Shown one piece after another: positions 62,690 through 64,000 of a DNA stretch of 64,000 bases (within the stretch, counting starts at the first letter, position 1; each line of letters starts with the position of its first letter). The notes beneath the pieces are model-generated. The model was not told where the DNA came from, did no database searches, and saw only the letters and a program-made list of their open reading frames with translations. A program made the translations under genes and the position numbers. This DNA is from Erpetoichthys calabaricus (lineage: Eukaryota; Chordata; Cladistia; Polypteriformes; Polypteridae), in NCBI RefSeq assembly GCF_900747795.2, contig NC_041401.2, forward strand, positions 69,797,188 through 69,861,187. Direction: 5' to 3'.

Positions 62690-63000
62690 GCTTCAGTGCT
62701 GACCTGTCAAACACAGGGGCCAGGGGGCAAAAAATTAGACTACAACACAGATAATAATAATCCAGCAACAACGACAATGACATCAATAATAATAAACGAA
62801 TACTACTCAAACTGGTGAAGAATAGGAAACACAGAGGAAAATAAAACAAAATATTAAACACAACAGCAGGGCTGCAGAATTAATTTGAATGCATTGCTAA
62901 AGATTGATTTAATTCACATTATAAACTTATGTTAAAACTCTGCAAACACTGTCACAGTTCATGACTTGATGATTATACACTTCATGTTTGCCTCTGGTGT
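62690..63000 (+). repeat. Unclassified interspersed repeat, copy 2
   Basis: Second copy of the family at 35575-35960, with ACTACTCAAACTGG, GCATTGCTAAA, AAACTCTGCAAAC and CATGACTTGATGATTATACA in the same order. Confidence 0.6.
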
Positions 63001-63542
63001 GATAAAAAAAGTTCTCCATAGCTGCAGTCAAGATAAGAAAACTAAACTATGACTACTGCAATTTGGGCACAGGAGCGCACTTGCTCTTAATGTTACATCA
63101 CATCAGTGACCTAACAAATACCTAAAAAGATGCTAGCCATACTTCAGCCACACCATGCAAATGGCCTTAAAACACAAACAAGAACAATTAATAATTTATG
63201 GGTTTTAACTATAAGGGGCTGTGAATGAATACTTGTGTTTTGTTTGAAAGCCTGTTTATTACAACCCATGATTCCGTACTGAAGTCTGATGAACACAAGC
63301 CTTTCATTAGAAATTTTAAATGGCATGTTTTCCAACTACTGTGTCTGAGGAAGATCTACTACATGCAGTACTGTTACAGTGGATTTGATGGTTTCATACT
63401 GTAATGGGCCAGCCACACAAGGATATTTATGCAGTGCCCATGGTTGATGTCTGTGAATGAATAAAACTGACAGTTGGACGAGCAAAATGTTTAGCTCTGC
63501 AGGAGGAGTGACAGGAGAGTGAAAAGACACAGAAACTAACTG
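63001..63542. other. Carbonic anhydrase 5' intron, nothing recognised
   Basis: No further upstream exon of the carbonic anhydrase was found between 62303 and the window end. Confidence 0.45.
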
Positions 63543-63625
<83 letters not shown>

Positions 63626-63642
63626 ACGAAAGAAAGAAAGAA
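63543..63642. repeat. (GAAA)n microsatellite
   Basis: About 25 GAAA units with one GAAC; purine-only on the + strand. Confidence 0.96.
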
Positions 63643-64000
63643 CAGTAGGAGAAGGCAAAGATAGCCAATGAGGCTACGATTTTCCTGCAGGCTTCTTGTT
63701 TTGGTAATGTCTTCTGTTGCCCTAATAACAGGAGCAGGATAGATCTCAATAAGATCTTCAAGCGAAGAAAATTCCAGTATGTCATGTCCTTCATTTCAGC
63801 ATTTGTCATAATATGTTTTATTTAGAGGTGTAAAATTGAGAAAGGAATTGAAATTAGCCGCTAATGATGGTAAACCTGATATGAAAGCAATTCTAGAGTG
63901 TGGAGGCAGTTAGCAAAGTCAAACTTCTTAGTCCTATTGCCACAATTTATAAACCACCAAACCTAATGAATGGGGTGCTGCCTCAAAGTGTGAGTATTCT

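Noticed and set aside
63336-63809. 157-residue - strand frame with an FLSF repeat
   Set aside because: Driven by the GAAA microsatellite; flanks show no family similarity.

Overview
The window is a piece of a vertebrate nuclear genome, almost certainly a ray-finned fish. It has GT-AG spliced genes with short exons in long introns, and fish-type repeats: LINE ends finishing in TCTA microsatellites, Tc1/mariner, hAT, Helitron and tRNA-derived SINE copies. From memory the repeat mix resembles bichirs and reedfish (Polypteriformes), but that species-level guess is weak.

Two host genes are present. Argininosuccinate lyase (ASL) runs on the + strand from a GC-rich promoter at about 10.1-10.26 kb to a stop at 39050. 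All 16 coding exons were located; their phases agree and they give an uninterrupted 476-residue enzyme. On the - strand, converging on ASL, lies the 3' part of a carbonic anhydrase of the membrane-anchored CA4/CA15 type. Four exons were found (62302-62157, 49520-49454, 48137-47974, 47467-47288), ending in a hydrophobic GPI-type tail. Its first exons lie beyond the right edge, and one middle exon (the one expected to carry the third zinc-binding histidine) was not found by eye.

Everything else is intron or intergenic DNA shaped by transposons. Left flank (1-9.3 kb): LINE 3' ends, an LTR-like fossil, and a Tc1 copy split by a 2.77-kb Helitron. ASL introns: a decayed Helitron, an LTR-like fossil, a 1650-bp Tc1 element with an intact transposase, hAT-type miniature elements, a LINE 3' end, a composite Helitron with two 3' ends, a second LTR-like fossil, a SINE and a third Helitron relative. 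Between the genes (39-47 kb): a small mariner, another LINE end, a fourth Helitron remnant, a hAT remnant with perfect 8-bp target duplications and a hAT-like miniature element. Carbonic anhydrase introns (47-62 kb): a pogo-like miniature element, an unclassified repeat with a second copy at 42 kb, a tRNA-derived SINE in two copies, a third LTR-like fossil and a 1.1-kb hAT-type element.

The most useful observations are the clean transposon junctions (exact Helitron A/T junctions, hAT 8-bp and Tc1 TA duplications), the shared 3' tail of the SINE and the LINE, the composite Helitron, and several repeat families seen in more than one copy that I cannot assign to a named family. No bacterial-type system, CRISPR array or rRNA gene is seen.
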